A stretch of 64,000 nucleotides of DNA from Rachycentron canadum. Taxonomy: Eukaryota; Chordata; Actinopteri; Carangiformes; Rachycentridae. A model generated the notes under the pieces. The model searched no databases. It worked only from the letters and a program-made list of their open reading frames with translations, and was not told the origin of the DNA. The stretch lies in NCBI GenBank assembly GCA_038496675.1, contig CM076667.1:18910214-18974213 (forward strand), in the 5' to 3' direction. Every line of letters starts with the position of its first letter. Within the stretch, counting starts at the first letter, position 1. The translations under genes were made by a program, and so were the position numbers. Below are positions 46,975-60,126 of this stretch, piece after piece.

Positions 46975-47370
46975 AACAAACCACCTCAACGGTCCTTGTA
47001 CCAAGCTAACGTTTTTAGCCGCGTTAGCTAACACTTGCTAACGTTTTGAACACAAACGTTATTCGTACTTTTTTTTTTTTTTTTTTTAATCTTTCTTTTT
47101 TTAACGTTATCGGTCGTGAAGTAACTCGGGATAATGTCATGCGAATTAACGCTGCTGTTGCGGAAGTTTCGTGGCGGAAAGTTCACATTTAAACAAAATA
47201 AATATTTTCTTACCAGAGTCGTTGAACGACGCCGCGGTGGAAACGTTGACGTTAAACTTCAGCCATTAGGTCAATGGGCTTTGTTCTGATTGGTTGGAAG
47301 ACCAGCAGTGACGTCAGCCTTGGGCTCGGCTTGTCCAATTAGGTACCTCGTAGGCGGGACCTTCTCCTTC
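46975..47370 (-). promoter_or_regulatory. Orphan CpG-rich promoter-like island
   Basis: CpG density rises sharply in otherwise CpG-poor DNA. Signals include GCGGAAGT (ETS-like), a full cAMP response element TGACGTCA at 47309-47316, and CCAAT boxes in both orientations (ATTGG at 47289, CCAAT at 47335). On the minus strand a good splice donor (CTCTG|GTAAGA, exon end 47214) follows the CpG-rich part, suggesting a non-coding first exon transcribed leftward. No matching coding exons were found. Confidence 0.4.
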
Positions 47371-47393
47371 GTAACTCATTTACTGAATAAACA

Positions 47394-47435
47394 TATTATA
47401 TTATATTATATTATATTATATTATATTATATTATA
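47394..47435. repeat. TTATA pentanucleotide microsatellite
   Basis: About eight tandem copies of TTATA immediately right of the CpG-rich island. Confidence 0.95.
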
Positions 47436-47439
47436 GTAT

Positions 47440-50390
47440 GATGAAACTAACCAAATAAAACAGTTGTGACAGATGAGGACATTTCCACAGTAACATGTTT
47501 ATTATTTCTAATAAAATACAGTAGCTACAGTTTTCAGGTGCATGTAGACGATTTATTTAATCTCCTGTTGCTTTAAACTTCTTCACTTGAATTCACAGGT
47601 AATTTTATAGGCCTACTATTCATTACTATACATTCATTTGATGACTTTTAATTGGTCTACAAGACTTAATTGGTCAGCAATTCCATAGCAGTATATAGAG
47701 AAATGTAATTTAGAATTAGTGAGATGCAAAATTAGTGATGTAGAAATAGGAGTAATCTTATAATTTTGGGGACATTAATTTCAGAGGCATACACAAAAAT
47801 GGAGATGCCTGTTGAGAGATAGAATCTAAAAGTTTGAAGGCATAATATTAATATGTAACCAAGGCTAGATTAACTCAGAAAATATTTGACAGCAAGAAAA
47901 GTGAGTTTACATACAAGTAAAGTGCAAAGCAGCTGAGGTGGCAGAAATCACTGATAACGTATGACCTTAACATGCAGAGCCAAAAAAACATTTTTTTTCT
48001 TTAAAGTATAAGTGATAAAGCTCATGTGAAAAGGGAAAGGAGTAACAGAGGTGGAGGCACAGCCTGACAAACCTGAAATATTCACTTTTCATTGTAACCT
48101 GACATTATGGTGGATAAATCAACCTGAGCTCCCATAAACAAGCCTCTCCCTGGATTCTCACTGGTCTGTGTGTCACCTCAGTTATTTTCTTCTTTGTCAT
48201 TCAGGTTTTCAAGGTGTCAGTCTTGCTTTTCTTTGGCTCCGCTGACTGATGTTCACCTTTACGGGTGACCTCCCCAAAATGCTGGAACGACGCTGAAATG
48301 CTTCGCGGTCCAAAATAAATACGAGAGAAAAACTAAACCTCCCACTGGTAAATGGGTTTAACACTCAGGTTTGTTTTCTCATATTTACCAGTGGATCAGC
48401 ATGGCCGCTTCCTCATTGACCTCTGACCTCTGACAGCATGGGTCAGTGTAAACTGTCAAGTGTAGATAAACACACACTGCAGAGGGTTTGCTGTTTGCCA
48501 ATGGAAACATAAATATAGATAAGAACAGGGAAGTAGACCATTTAAAAAACTGGATCTTTTCAAAAACATTTTCCACAATTAAGTGTCATTTTTCTTATTT
48601 TCTAGGGCCACATTCAGTCAATTTGTGTTGATAAAATTTAAATAATCTCACTGCTCTGTCAGATTTAGTTAATTTATTTTTGAAAAATATTGGAATAACA
48701 GACAAATGATCATATGACAAGATGTATATTTTTATATTTATGCATATGTATGAATTTCTTTGTTATTCTCTGATATTCAATCACATATTTGTAGTGTAAT
48801 ATTAATTTTAAGATCCTTTGACTGGTTCATAAAGCTCTTTTAGTCCAATTTATTTATCAGATCTGCTTTTATCCTGGGAAAAGGTTCCCAGGACCCCTCA
48901 GGTTTGATTAGTTTTGAGATAATTGGTACCGCAGAATGACGCATCACTGCTGTTGCTTTGGTTACATGAAGTTTTCTATGCTTTGTATTAGTTGCAGGAA
49001 AGAGAACAAACGTGATTTAGGCTTCACAATAAAAGCTTTTATGCATAAAAATAAATGGAGTCGCAGGTTTACAGTCGTGTTCAAAAGCTTACAAATGTCA
49101 CTGATGCTCAGTCTCTCTCAACCTCATGAATGTACATACAGTAACTAAACACAAATGACAAAACACAAAACAGCTATTTTCTTTACAAGGCTGATAAAAG
49201 TCTGTGTGGATTTTATTTGCATCACTTCATTTATTTGATTTACAGGCCATAATAAATGTGAATAAAAGGGTTTTTGTATAAAAAAAAAAGCTTCACATCA
49301 TGATAATAAACACTCACATCCAAAATGATGATCATATTTAAAGATACAGAACATGTTTTCAAATATTTTGGCATCAATTACAACAAACATAACATATACA
49401 CTTAAATGGACTCACACGAAATTGCTCCTCAACTTCTCCTCAAACTCAGACAGCAGTTGCCAACATGGAGGTCGGGACCCCAACAAGGGGTCACAAGAAA
49501 AACCTGAGGGGCCGTGAGATGATTATCAGGAGAATTAAAAAAAAAAAAAAGAAAAAGAAATTCTAAAACCTATGTGTTTACCTCAGTAAAAATTATTGAA
49601 ATGTAGCTTACTGTAACAAGGGTAAAAAAAAAAAAAATCTATCTATAAATCTATGAAACTGTACGTCCACGACTACGTCAAAAAACTACTAGAATCACAG
49701 CAGAGGAAAATATTTATTCCTCAGTCTGTAGTTTACACTTAATAACATCTAACAAGATGTGAACATACTCAGAGTATTTGGGCCTTATGTAATTAAAAAT
49801 AATAGATTTGAGTAGAAATTAAAAAAAAGAAAAATTTTAAAAGTAACTCCGACTAATAAAACACGTGGGCTTTAATACACTATTACTACTGTCTCCTATT
49901 CAAATATGATGTAGAAAACACATTTTCATAATTTTAAAATTTATAATACATAGTTTGACCAATGTTGCCATTCAAAGGCAAAGACAAAATTCTATTGATA
50001 TGGCAATACTTGTTCTGCTGATGTGACAAAATGTAATTAAATATAATATCTGCAATAATAATAATGATAATAATGATAATAATAATAATAATACAGGCGT
50101 GTGATTTGATGTAATTTCATACAATTTAGTTTGGTTGGTCTGTGAAGAAAAGATAATATAGAACAATGCTATTAAACAGAAATGATACATGATACTTTTA
50201 GCTGTTATTAAGTACTTTTCAGTATTTATAATAAACATAGACAACCTATAGGTGGGCTGATGTTTGACTAGCCTGTTATAATAAAAACCCGTGTTTTCCT
50301 GTATATTTCCATCATGCATGAAGCGCAGGTAATGTTACTGGACATTATAGATGTTGGGATTATATTCATGAAGCACTGTTCACTTGGAGC
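47440..50390. other. Intergenic DNA, no gene seen
   Basis: Strongly AT-rich, with A-runs near 49539 and 49625 and an AAT/TAA-type simple repeat at about 50057-50095. Nothing coding recognised. Confidence 0.5.
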
Positions 50391-50498
50391 TGCTGCACAT
50401 TCCCTCCTGGTTGGTAGAGGCCACCCCCGCCTCCTCTGAGCAACAGTTCAAATCAAATTGCAGAGGCAGAACAGTTTCATTTTGCTGAGTCAAGACTG

Positions 50499-51964
50499 GT
50501 GAAGTCATTACCCAAGCTGCATTGTGTTATAAAAGGAACAGCGACTCTTTTTGGTGGGGTTCTTGTTTTCTTTTTCTGTTGGTGGATTCATTCAGTGGAG
50601 GTACTGACCACGACTGAGGCATCAGAGAGTCTAAACCAGGGGTTTAATCTGGCTGCACTGGCAAGTCTACGGGGAGGAGCAGGAAGTGGCTCAAGTTCCT
50701 ACCTGCTGGTCAGGGCCACAACCCTGAAAAGCTCCCTGCCCGAGGGTCCTGGCGAGAGAGCAAATCGCGGTTCTCTGCGAGGAACGAGCTGTTTTAGATG
50801 TCGATCTCATACGGGGGGCGTCTGCTTTGAGTTTACTGGCTGGAGGGATCCTGTCCCTGAAGCCCAACGTGTGCTTGGACCACAGTCAGGTTGTCCTTCT
50901 GACACAAAAAGCCTTTGGCCACCAGACCGTGGGCGTGGATTTTGTTGAGGTCCCATTGAAGATGGACGTCCGTGGGTTGTTTAATCTGTGGCCTGGAGAT
51001 TTTCCTGTTCAGCCTGACGACAATGGGATTATCGTAATCAATCCCACCAACTGGAAACAGTGGATAGGCGACTTACGTGGAGGGAACCACATGGCTCAGG
51101 ACAACAACCCAGGGCATCAACCTAAAGGCTCTCTACCACCAGCTGCAGATAAAGAGCTACACCCCTGGGCCTTAGCAGGGTATCATAACTTTGACATTCA
51201 CAGTGGGGGGGCGGTGGCTCAGCGTGCAGGAGACGTCCCTGCTGTCATCGAATACGTCAGCGTCTACGGGCTGTTTCTGCAGCAGGGACAAGCCAGAAGA
51301 GCGGAGGCAACATCAGCTCAGCTCTCCTGCGCAAAACTGTCAAGAGTGTTGAGAGAGAAACCTCAGTTAAACCCATAGACATGGGGGAACCACGGGCAGC
51401 ACATCCAGCGATAGAGGGCACATGTTCAATCTCATCGATAGCCCTGTACGTCTGGTGTCGATCTCGCTTGCTCTGTGCTGCCGGCAAACAGAATTCAAGA
51501 TGCTCACGGGCGTCGCAACAACCGTCTGTGCTATCTACCGATTCGGGGATTTCCCCTGGCAGGACCTGGCAAACACCATAAAACACACGACAGGAGCTGA
51601 CGAACTAGCACATGTGGCTGCATTTTTAAAGCATCACGATCCAACCCCACTGCAACCAGAGATGGTGATGGCTCAGGATGCTGCAGGAGGAAGCTGGTCC
51701 GGATGGACATTTACCCTACGTCAACAGACTCAGGGCAAACTGAAGAACACCTCCTTCCCCTACCTACTTTATACTGCCCTTCAGCTCTCTATCCAGGTGG
51801 GAGGAGAGATGTCTCTTCAAAACTACCAGGGGACGAGCAACCTCACCATTCAGGCCAGACCTATTGTTGACGCCTGGGTGTCAGGCTACCTGATAGAAAG
51901 TGGGACCAGTTCCCTTGGCCTGCAGATCCTGCAAATCCAAGCCCGGCTCTACGAGACTATCTAA
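50499..51964 (+). pseudogene. Broken virus-like coding relic, possible nucleoprotein EVE
   Basis: An intronless coding stretch, visibly richer in G and C than its flanks. It is readable only by passing through three plus-strand frames: an open part 50499-50948 (coding-like from about 50640), a second 50827-51378, and a third 51422-51964 ending in TAA. The overlaps show at least two frameshifts. No introns or splice signals fit the breaks. An A-rich tract with several AATAAA motifs follows (about 52070-52120), as expected for a reverse-transcribed, polyadenylated message. Composition and layout suggest an endogenous copy of a negative-strand RNA virus nucleoprotein gene (mononega-/jingchu-type), inserted by LINE machinery. 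I could not match a named viral family, so a decayed host retrocopy remains possible. It is not an intact gene. Confidence 0.42.
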
Positions 51965-52158
51965 TCTAATCTCTGATTTAATAACCACTGAGAAAAAGGA
52001 AGAATAAAAACTGACTGCACTGTATTTTACGTTGAAAACCTTAATTCCCAACTTAAACAGTCTGAAAGTCTGCAATAAAAGACTGAAATAAAAAAGCTAA
52101 ATAAAAAACAAAACAAAACGAGCTCTAGTTGTTTATGGAAGTTTTTTGTTCTGTGTGA

Positions 52159-52314
52159 TTCCAGCAGGTTCACGGCTGGGTGGACAGGAAAGTATTGAGG
52201 ACCACCATGAAGAACAGACTCGACTGTGGCATTATCCCAAGAGGAGTGTCCTCTCTGATAAGAGGTTTTTCACCTCAGAAACTTCGGCAGTTCAGTGCTG
52301 GCGTGACCAAATGA
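52159..52314 (+). other. Short open stretch after the relic
   Basis: About 50 sense codons between in-frame stops, ending in TGA at 52312-52314, with coding-like composition (basic, containing TTMKNRLDCGIIPRG). It may belong to the same insertion, or be chance within the vipr2 3' region. No assignment. Confidence 0.2.
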
Positions 52315-52402
52315 TATGTCTATAAAAGTGTCTTTGAGTCAAACTTTGAGAAAAACGTTTTGGACGTCTTTATAAAAAACTGACAACCGTCTCTGCCCCT
52401 GG

Positions 52403-55400
52403 TCACAGCATGGTGGTCTCAGTCTGCAGGATGGACTGAGCTCGGGAGTTCCTGGGAAACTGCTTTTCAGTGCTGTTTCGGCCGACAGGCATGCCGTGCA
52501 GCCTGTAGTCCTGCCCCACATAACGCTTGAGAGATAAACTCCTCCACGTCCTCCTCAGCTCGATCTGAACCTGTTTGTACACAAAGCAAAGCAGAGTCAG
52601 AGTCTGTGTGAATTCGATGAACATAAATATGTCTAGACATCTGAGTGTGGGGACGAACCTCGCTGTTGAGGAAACAATACAAAACAGCCACGATCAGACC
52701 CTGAAACACATAAACACAAACTGTTATTGATGCTTCTATTTCAAAGGCCAATTACTTTACTTGTTTAAATCTTCAAATAAAAACACTTCACAACAGAAAC
52801 CTAAAGATTTTATCTCCTAACCTCAAGGAGATCTTCGTGTTTTTAATTCAGAGATTGAATTAGAAAGTAAGTAAAATTAAAAAGTCCAGGACTGGGTCAG
52901 TTTCAAGCCTTAAAGTCTTAAAGGGGTGAAGATAATGTTAAGAGTAAATCAAGAACAAATCAATGTCTATTCAACAAGATCAATCACTGATCATTGTCTG
53001 TCCAAATGTAGAAATGTATGAGGTTAAAAAGGTAAAACTTTTAAAATCAGTGTCATGACAACTGTAAACAGCTGTTTGACATGGTGATTCATTCAAATGT
53101 CCAAGTTGTTTTCTTATGTTTTTAAAAGGTAGATTAGTTTTTACGTTGAGTAACCTTCTCTTTATTTTTTTACAAACTGAGCGTCTGTGGACAAAACCTT
53201 TTTAACAGCCAATCAATCAAAGCAGAGACATTTTTACGACTGTGTATCTAAAAAACCTGTTTTCACCATCTTGTCCTCCTGGAAAAAGCAAATGCATCAA
53301 GATCTTTGTGTTTGCCTCCGAGGGCCGATGTTGTGGTTAAACAGAAATCTTGTTACACGGTACCTGGAAGGATCCGAGGCCGAGGTCGACGAAGATCTTG
53401 ATGTGCTCCATGTTTTCATCACCAGGCTCCATCAGGTTGACGAACACCACGTAGTTCACCCCAAACAGGGGGATCAGCAGGAGGGTGGACTTGGCCAGAC
53501 GTCTAGTACAACAAAAGACCCATGTATAAGAAAACCTGACCAATCAAAGGTCAGAGGTCAAACGTGATTCCTCGACGTACCTGTACTGCGACTGCTCGTT
53601 TCCTCCCACGTCAGTGCAGCGAAGTTTCTGCACCAGGATACGAATGATGCTGATGAACAGAATGAAGCTGATCTTTAAAGTGGAGAGAGACACACAAGCA
53701 GGAAGATGTTAGCAAAGTTTTCTTTCTTCTTCTTCTACGACAGAAATATTCAGAATTAAAAAAGGTCCAACATTTCTGGCTCTTTAACAGGTACAGAGGC
53801 GTCAGTTCACTGTTTATTATTGTCTATATTGGAGGGTTGAAGCTCCGGTGAGATCACTGTTCACACATCAGACTCAATTGACAAAAAACATGTTTTCCAG
53901 ATGTTTATATCCTGTAGTTGTAAAGTGATAATTTAGGTGAGGCCCAAATGAGTGAAAATCACAACAAGGATGATCCAGAATCTGCTAAATATCTTTTAAA
54001 TTAGACCGAACGATGTTCAGTTAAAACTGTGTTCATTTTAAAATAGATATTGTACTAAGAGAGACGAACAGAGCGTTGTGCAGTTGTGTTTTGATAAAGA
54101 GGTCAGACTGAGAGGAAACTCACGATGACAGACACCAGGATGGGCCAGTTGATCAGTCTGAGGGGAATCGGGTTTTCATTCATCTCCCAGCACCTGGAAA
54201 TGAGTCAGTAAACAAACTGATCAGCTGCTAATATCTATTTATTTCTCCTGTCAGATAAAAAAACTAACAAATCAATAAAATAAAAACAAATGAATTTGTA
54301 GTTATTTTAAATCTTTAATCCTAAACCATTTATCTTCTGGCTGCACCTGTTTTACTTGATTCTGTTGTCATATTATTTATTTATTGTTTTTCATTAGATT
54401 ATTTTTATCCTGTTTACCCTATTTTTTTTTTTTTATATACTGCCTGACTGTAAATGATTGTAAGTGAGGGCTCTGCCTTTAATGATGTTTGAGTTTAAAT
54501 TAATATAAATACAAAGTAAAAGACTCAAACAAACATCAGATAAATCTGAAGTTCAGAGGCTTCAGTGAATCTGAAAACTTCACCTTTTTTCCATTTTTCT
54601 AAGGAAATCATACATTTATGTTCTTGACAACCTTATTTCAGTTGTTACTCATCCTCCCTTAGTTTTAATTAGTTAACTAAATTTAATTAGTTCACAGGAG
54701 GAATGACAGAAAAGGTCTGTTCTGGTCTGCATGAGCATTAAAACTCCCTCCTGTTTCCTTAGTTTCTTTGTGTATTACAAGTGCAATTTGTTGTTGCCGT
54801 TTCACGTCACATTTCTCGTGTCATCCCAGCTGCAGTTGGAGGAAGAGGCCACCAGAGGCTGTCAGTCCTCGTTTACCACAACGGTACCAGATCAGGGGTG
54901 CAGACTCACCACGTGTCCTCCAGGTTTATCCTACATATGATCCACGCCACCAGGAAAACAAAAGGGATTCCTGAGAGAGGGAGAGAGGGAGAGAGGGAGA
55001 GGGAGAGGAGGAGAGGAAGTCTGTTCAGATTCTCAGTCTGTCAGACACAGAACATCCTCACTAGATATCTCACAGGAAATATGACGTCTATACACACACA
55101 CAGTGGTGTACATTAAACAGCTGGGGCTTATTGGTTATTGGTAATGCAGTGGGGAGGAAGTGTTGGTGAAGTGGTGATGGATGGTGGAGGGAGCAGATGA
55201 GACTGGACGGATCTGAGCGAACGCAGAGGCCGAGGACAGTGTTTACAACCCGGCCAGTGCGACACCGTCTGTGCGTCTGTGCGTGGACACGTCAGAGTGT
55301 TTTCTGAGACTCTGTGAGCAGAAACAATGAGGGACATGAGAGGACTGAGCACTGGAAACCAGTGGAGTCTGGCTTCATCCAGAGGCAGAAAAATATTTCT

Positions 55401-58046
55401 ATAGAGTTCTATATTATATATCCCTGTTTATCCAGAGTCATAAAATAATAAAATATGAACCATTTGTTTGAGATTTTGTCATAATTGTTGTGTGTAGTCT
55501 TGATGAACAGCTAAAAAGTGTTTTTTTGAGGTCAAATTGTCATTGACCTTTGACCTTTAACCACCATTTGTGCCAAATTTTGAGAGGTTCCATCAGGGTG
55601 CTACTGAAATATTACGTCTACAAGTAATAGTTCACTATGACCTTTGACCTTTGAAACAGTAATTAAATTTTAAAATTTTAAATCTGAAGCGAGTTCCTCA
55701 AAGTGTCACGAAGTTCACACTCACTCTGCTGAAATCTCATGAGTGTTTGTGGGATTCGAACACAATTTCAAACACAACTGAGCCGTCGTGTTGGAAACAA
55801 GTCGAGGTGAATGAAGCAGAGTTTTAAATTTACATGGTAATTAAAGCCAACAGCAGGAAAAACAAGACTCAGGACGTTAAAATCAAAATGTTGCAGCCGA
55901 CCCCAGCCGATGAACATGTAGACGGAGAGGGGGGTGGAGTAGCTCCGGATGACGAGCAGCAGCGTGTGCAGGTAGAGGCCCTCCACCAGCAGCCAGAAGA
56001 AGTTTGCCATGATGAAGTAGTGGAAGAACACCAGGCTGGCTTTACAGCCCACCTACAACACCACAACAACAAGTGTTAAACTGGATGTAATGACCTGGTT
56101 TGACAATGAATTCAAAAGTGTTTCATTTGATTGATAAGTGACCACAGCCAGGGGTCAAAGTTCACCATCAATTGTTGGTTACTTGCAACTTAATCTAGAT
56201 TGCACAAATTTCTTAAAAATGCATGTAAGTTAAAGTTTTACTGTTAATAAACCTGAATTACTGACAGTTCACTCCAGTAAATTCAGTAAATTCACCTGAA
56301 ACTAAGTTGGAGGATCCTGCAGGTTATTGGATATTGTAGCATGTTAATGGGATAAATGGGAGTTTTGTGCAAAGTTGCATGAAAATGGATCAGGATAGAT
56401 TGTGAAAAAATAACGCAAAGAAATAATGTCAATAATAATAATAATGTCCTCAAATCAAAACCCATTTTCCAAAGCTCATTCAAAGTGAATATAATCTTAA
56501 ATCTTTTATCTTCTGCTTGTACCCGTTTGAATTGATTATGTTGTTGTATTATTCATTATTATTAGTTTTCATTTGATAGTTGGTCAGTTCTCCTGTATTT
56601 TAAAAAAAAATATATTTGCACAATGTTTTCATGATTTTTCAATTTTCAATTTTTCATTTTCATTTTTCTGTCACTGTAGAAATTTAGAGTTTAATAATGT
56701 TTTGCTGATCAGCCAATGCACTGGTTCAAAGTGCTTTAAATCCATCATAACAGAGGTGAACATCAACAGTAATAGATGATAAAAGTATAAATAAAAAGTA
56801 TAATAAAATATATGTGTGTTTGTCTGTGTGGTCACCAGCGAGGGCTGAGTGCTGCAGTCTGTGCTTTCGTCGTCCAAGAAGAGCAGGGAGTCTTTGGTCA
56901 GCACGGCCACAGCTCGCAGTATGAACGACATAAACAGGTTCAGATGGATGTAGTTCCTCATGCAGTGGAGCCTCCTGCATGCAAACACACACAGACACAC
57001 ACACAGACAGACGAACGTTGAGAAGTGTGTTTACAGACGCTGTCAGGGTGTGAATCCACTGAGGGATGAGGGATCTAAACACGCTGATAGTGAACAGCTG
57101 CAGTCGATCCAGGCTGAGGTGCAGACGTTTCCTCAGTCTCACACGTTTCTGCAGCAAACTGTTATCACCCGAGTCCTGTGTGTGCGCTAGGAAGCGTGTG
57201 TCTATACTATGTGTATGAATATACAGGTTTATATTATATATCCTAAGTCAATATATCCGAGGTGTCTTGACTTTTCAGGGTCATTTTTAAACTCCTGAGG
57301 TTGCACAATAAATCTTTGTAGGAAAACGTTGGAGCCTCGACTCTAAACTCTAAACACTCTTCTTTTGTTCCTCTTCTGCCTATAGACCGCATGGACCTTT
57401 AACATCTACCTTTAGACCGTATGGACCTTTAACATCTACCTTTAGACCGTATGGACCTTTAACATCTACCTTTAGACCGTATGGACCTTTAACATCTACC
57501 TTTAGACAGTATGGACCTTTAACATCGACCTTTAGACCGTATGGACCTTTAACATCTACCTTTAGACCGTATGGACCTTTAACATCTACCTTTTTTTGCA
57601 GAACTTTTGTGTGTGTCATTATGTTGAAGACATCTGAAGAGTCTTGGGATATTTTGGCTGTTTCTCAGTACTTTAGATTTTGCCTTAATATACCATGTTA
57701 AAAACGTGTTCCATGCCTTGCCCCATTTGCATTTGACTTTCGATGGAAGTTAACAGCGATTTTTCACGTGACTTTGTTTTTGCACTGTGACGCCTTGAAC
57801 GAGCCACATGATTTGATAACGCTGGTGCGGTCGAGGACTCGTGATAAGAGCACAGCCTCCTATGCAAGTCAGTTTGTGGAGTTAAAGAACGTGTCTGTCT
57901 TTGTGCATGAGGCACCTTTGTTGGATGTGTGTGTTTGTGTGCGTTTACCTGAATAAACAAATGATGACGGTGCTGGTGAGCAGAGTGATGAGCGACAGGC
58001 TGTGACCCAGAGTCGACAAGATCCTCACCACTCTGTAAAACACCAG
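52403..58046 (-). CDS. vipr2: VIP/PACAP receptor 2 (VPAC2), transmembrane part (partial)
   Basis: Class B G-protein-coupled receptor for VIP and PACAP, coupling mainly to Gs and cAMP. Nine exons on the minus strand: 58046-57949, 56974-56836, 56052-55902, 54970-54910, 54193-54124, 53672-53581, 53502-53364, 52700-52659 and 52570-52403. All are GT/AG with matching phases, giving 319 residues plus stop. In order: TM1 (VVRILSTLGHSLSLITLL), TM2 (RNYIHLNLFMSFILR), TM3 (ANFFWLLVEGLYLHTLL) with the conserved Cys in VGCKAS, ECL2 Cys in TWCWEM, TM5 (ISFILFISIIRILVQKL), TM6 (KSTLLLIPLFGVNYVVF) and TM7 (LGSFQGLIVAVLYCFL). The tail RAQSILQTETTML closely resembles the VPAC2 C-terminus and separates it from VPAC1, PAC1, secretin and GHRH receptors. 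The signal peptide and hormone-binding ectodomain, about 115 residues, were not found up to 64000. Confidence 0.93.
57377..57592. repeat. 30-bp minisatellite, array 1
   Basis: Seven near-identical tandem copies of a 30-bp unit containing ATGGACCTTTAACATCTACC followed by TTTAGACCGT. It lies in the vipr2 intron between the TM1 and TM2 exons. The unit is a multiple of three without stops, so it makes an artefactual repeat protein on the minus strand. Confidence 0.97.
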
Positions 58047-59395
58047 CTGGACACACAAACACCAAAAACACATTTACTGTTCATCCAATAAGGGACATGA
58101 CACTGACTGTAGGAGCTGTAATTATCCACGTAGTGTGAAGTCAAGGACATTAAAATGTCTGTGCCACAAGACAATGACAAGGAACCTCAACTATTCCTAT
58201 AGAGACACTACAGGACAGAGACAAGACAAAAGAAGATAAACTTTAGGAAACAGAAAAGGGAAAATAAAGTGGCATTTTGTTCTTCAGATCTTCTTTTAAA
58301 CAGAAAAACAACCTGTCGCTCTCACAGTTTGAGACAGACGACGTTAAAAACTGACTCTCGAGAGCTAAATCATTTCTATAGAGCAGGACAGAGACATTCA
58401 GAGACTGAATAAAGACAGAACATGGGTCAAGGAGAAGCATCTGGTTTTTTGCAGCCTGGAGGCTCTGAGGCCGACGGCGGCGTCTCTCTGTGCTAACTGC
58501 TAATGTTAGCTGGTGCAGAAGAGTCAGACTCAACATCAGATTAGCTTCTCCTTATCTTATCTGTCAACATCACTCGCCAGGTTGAGATCTGAAGCTGCTT
58601 AACGATGAAAACATTCACCAGAGAAGCAGTAAAATCCAGTTTGATTTAATCAGCGTTTAATAAAATACTGGACATAAATCAAATATGAGTAAAAATTCTG
58701 CTTAGATTTGAGTTTTAACTTGTTTCTGGTTGTGTGGCAGGAAACGGACGCCGCTGGAGGGATCTGATCTCTTCTTCTTTATCTGCGCGTCAGATCGAAA
58801 CATTTAACAAATAATTATTGTTTACTCCCAATAAAAAATGAAACTGTAGCCTGGTAACAGGGAAGATGAGGAGGCTTGTGTGCAGATGCATGAAAACAAA
58901 ACAGACAATCAATCTGCAACTATTCTGCTTATCTTTTATTTTTTGACTAAAAAATTTAAAGAAAAAGTTGTTTATAGCTTCTGAAATGAGGATTTGATAC
59001 TTTTATGGTTTTCTTTGTTAAACATGCAATAACATCCAAGTATCCTCTCTAAAATAGTCCCACTTAGGGAATTTATGATTTCAAGTGTATTTACATTTTT
59101 ATGAAATCTATTTGTTGCCAAAAAGACAAAAATAAAGAATCACTGCAGCTGAAGAGCTCTTTACTTCAGTAATTCCTACATCCATCTTTTCCCACATCAT
59201 CCTCCAGCCAGTGATGAAGATGCACAACGATGTTATCAGCATCCTCACTTAGCACCCGCTTCTGATTCCACAGTGGAGTGGCTCTTTCACAATAAGAGCT
59301 GGGGGCAGAGGGATGGGGGGGGGGGGGTCAGGATCAGGATGAGGGTCTGGTCCATCTCAAGGCGCCACCACACACACAATAAAAGAGGAAGAGAG

Positions 59396-59440
<45 letters not shown>

Positions 59441-59517
59441 TGCCTGGTGTTCGTCGCTCTCTCATCATCTATAAACAACATTCTCCGTGTCTGACACACC
59501 ATCTGGCAATTAACCAG

Positions 59518-59553
<36 letters not shown>

Positions 59554-59757
59554 TCTCAGTACGTACCGTACATATACACGTATGATCACGTGCATTTTAA
59601 CACACACTAACTGAACCACACACATTCACACTCACATAGTTTGCGTCAGAAATGAACAATTTCATAGACGTGAAAATGCAAAGACTCATTTTCACTTTCA
59701 AAATCAATCAAATGTTTGTTTCCTTCTCTACTTTCTGTTTCACATTTTTCTCCTCTT

Positions 59758-60126
59758 TCCTTTAACATCTACCTTTAGACTGTATGGACCTTTAACATCT
59801 ACCTTTAGACCGTATGGACCTTTAACATCTACCTTTAGACCGTATGGACCTTTAACATCTACCTTCAGACTGTATGGACCTTTAACATCTACCTTTAGAC
59901 TGTATGGACCTTTAACATCTACCTTTAGACCGTATGGACCTTTACCATCTACCTTTAGACCGTATGGACCTTTAACATCTACCTTTAGACCGTATGGACC
60001 TTTAACATCTACCTTCAGACTGTATGGACCTTTAACATCTACCTTTAGACTGTATGGACCTTTAACATCTACCTTTAGACTGTATGGACCTTTAACATTC
60101 ACCTTTAGACTGTATGGACCTTTAAT
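59758..60126. repeat. 30-bp minisatellite, array 2
   Basis: Twelve copies of the same 30-bp unit and orientation as array 1, about 2.2 kb away on the other side of the vipr2 TM1 exon. Copies differ mainly at one C/T site (GACCGT or GACTGT), plus single changes (TTCAGAC, TTACCATC, ATTCACC), giving a readable variant pattern. Confidence 0.97.

Noticed and set aside
52467..52751. Alternative minus-strand open frame over the vipr2 tail
   Set aside because: Overlaps true vipr2 exons 52700-52659 and 52570-52403 but reads through the intron between them in part.
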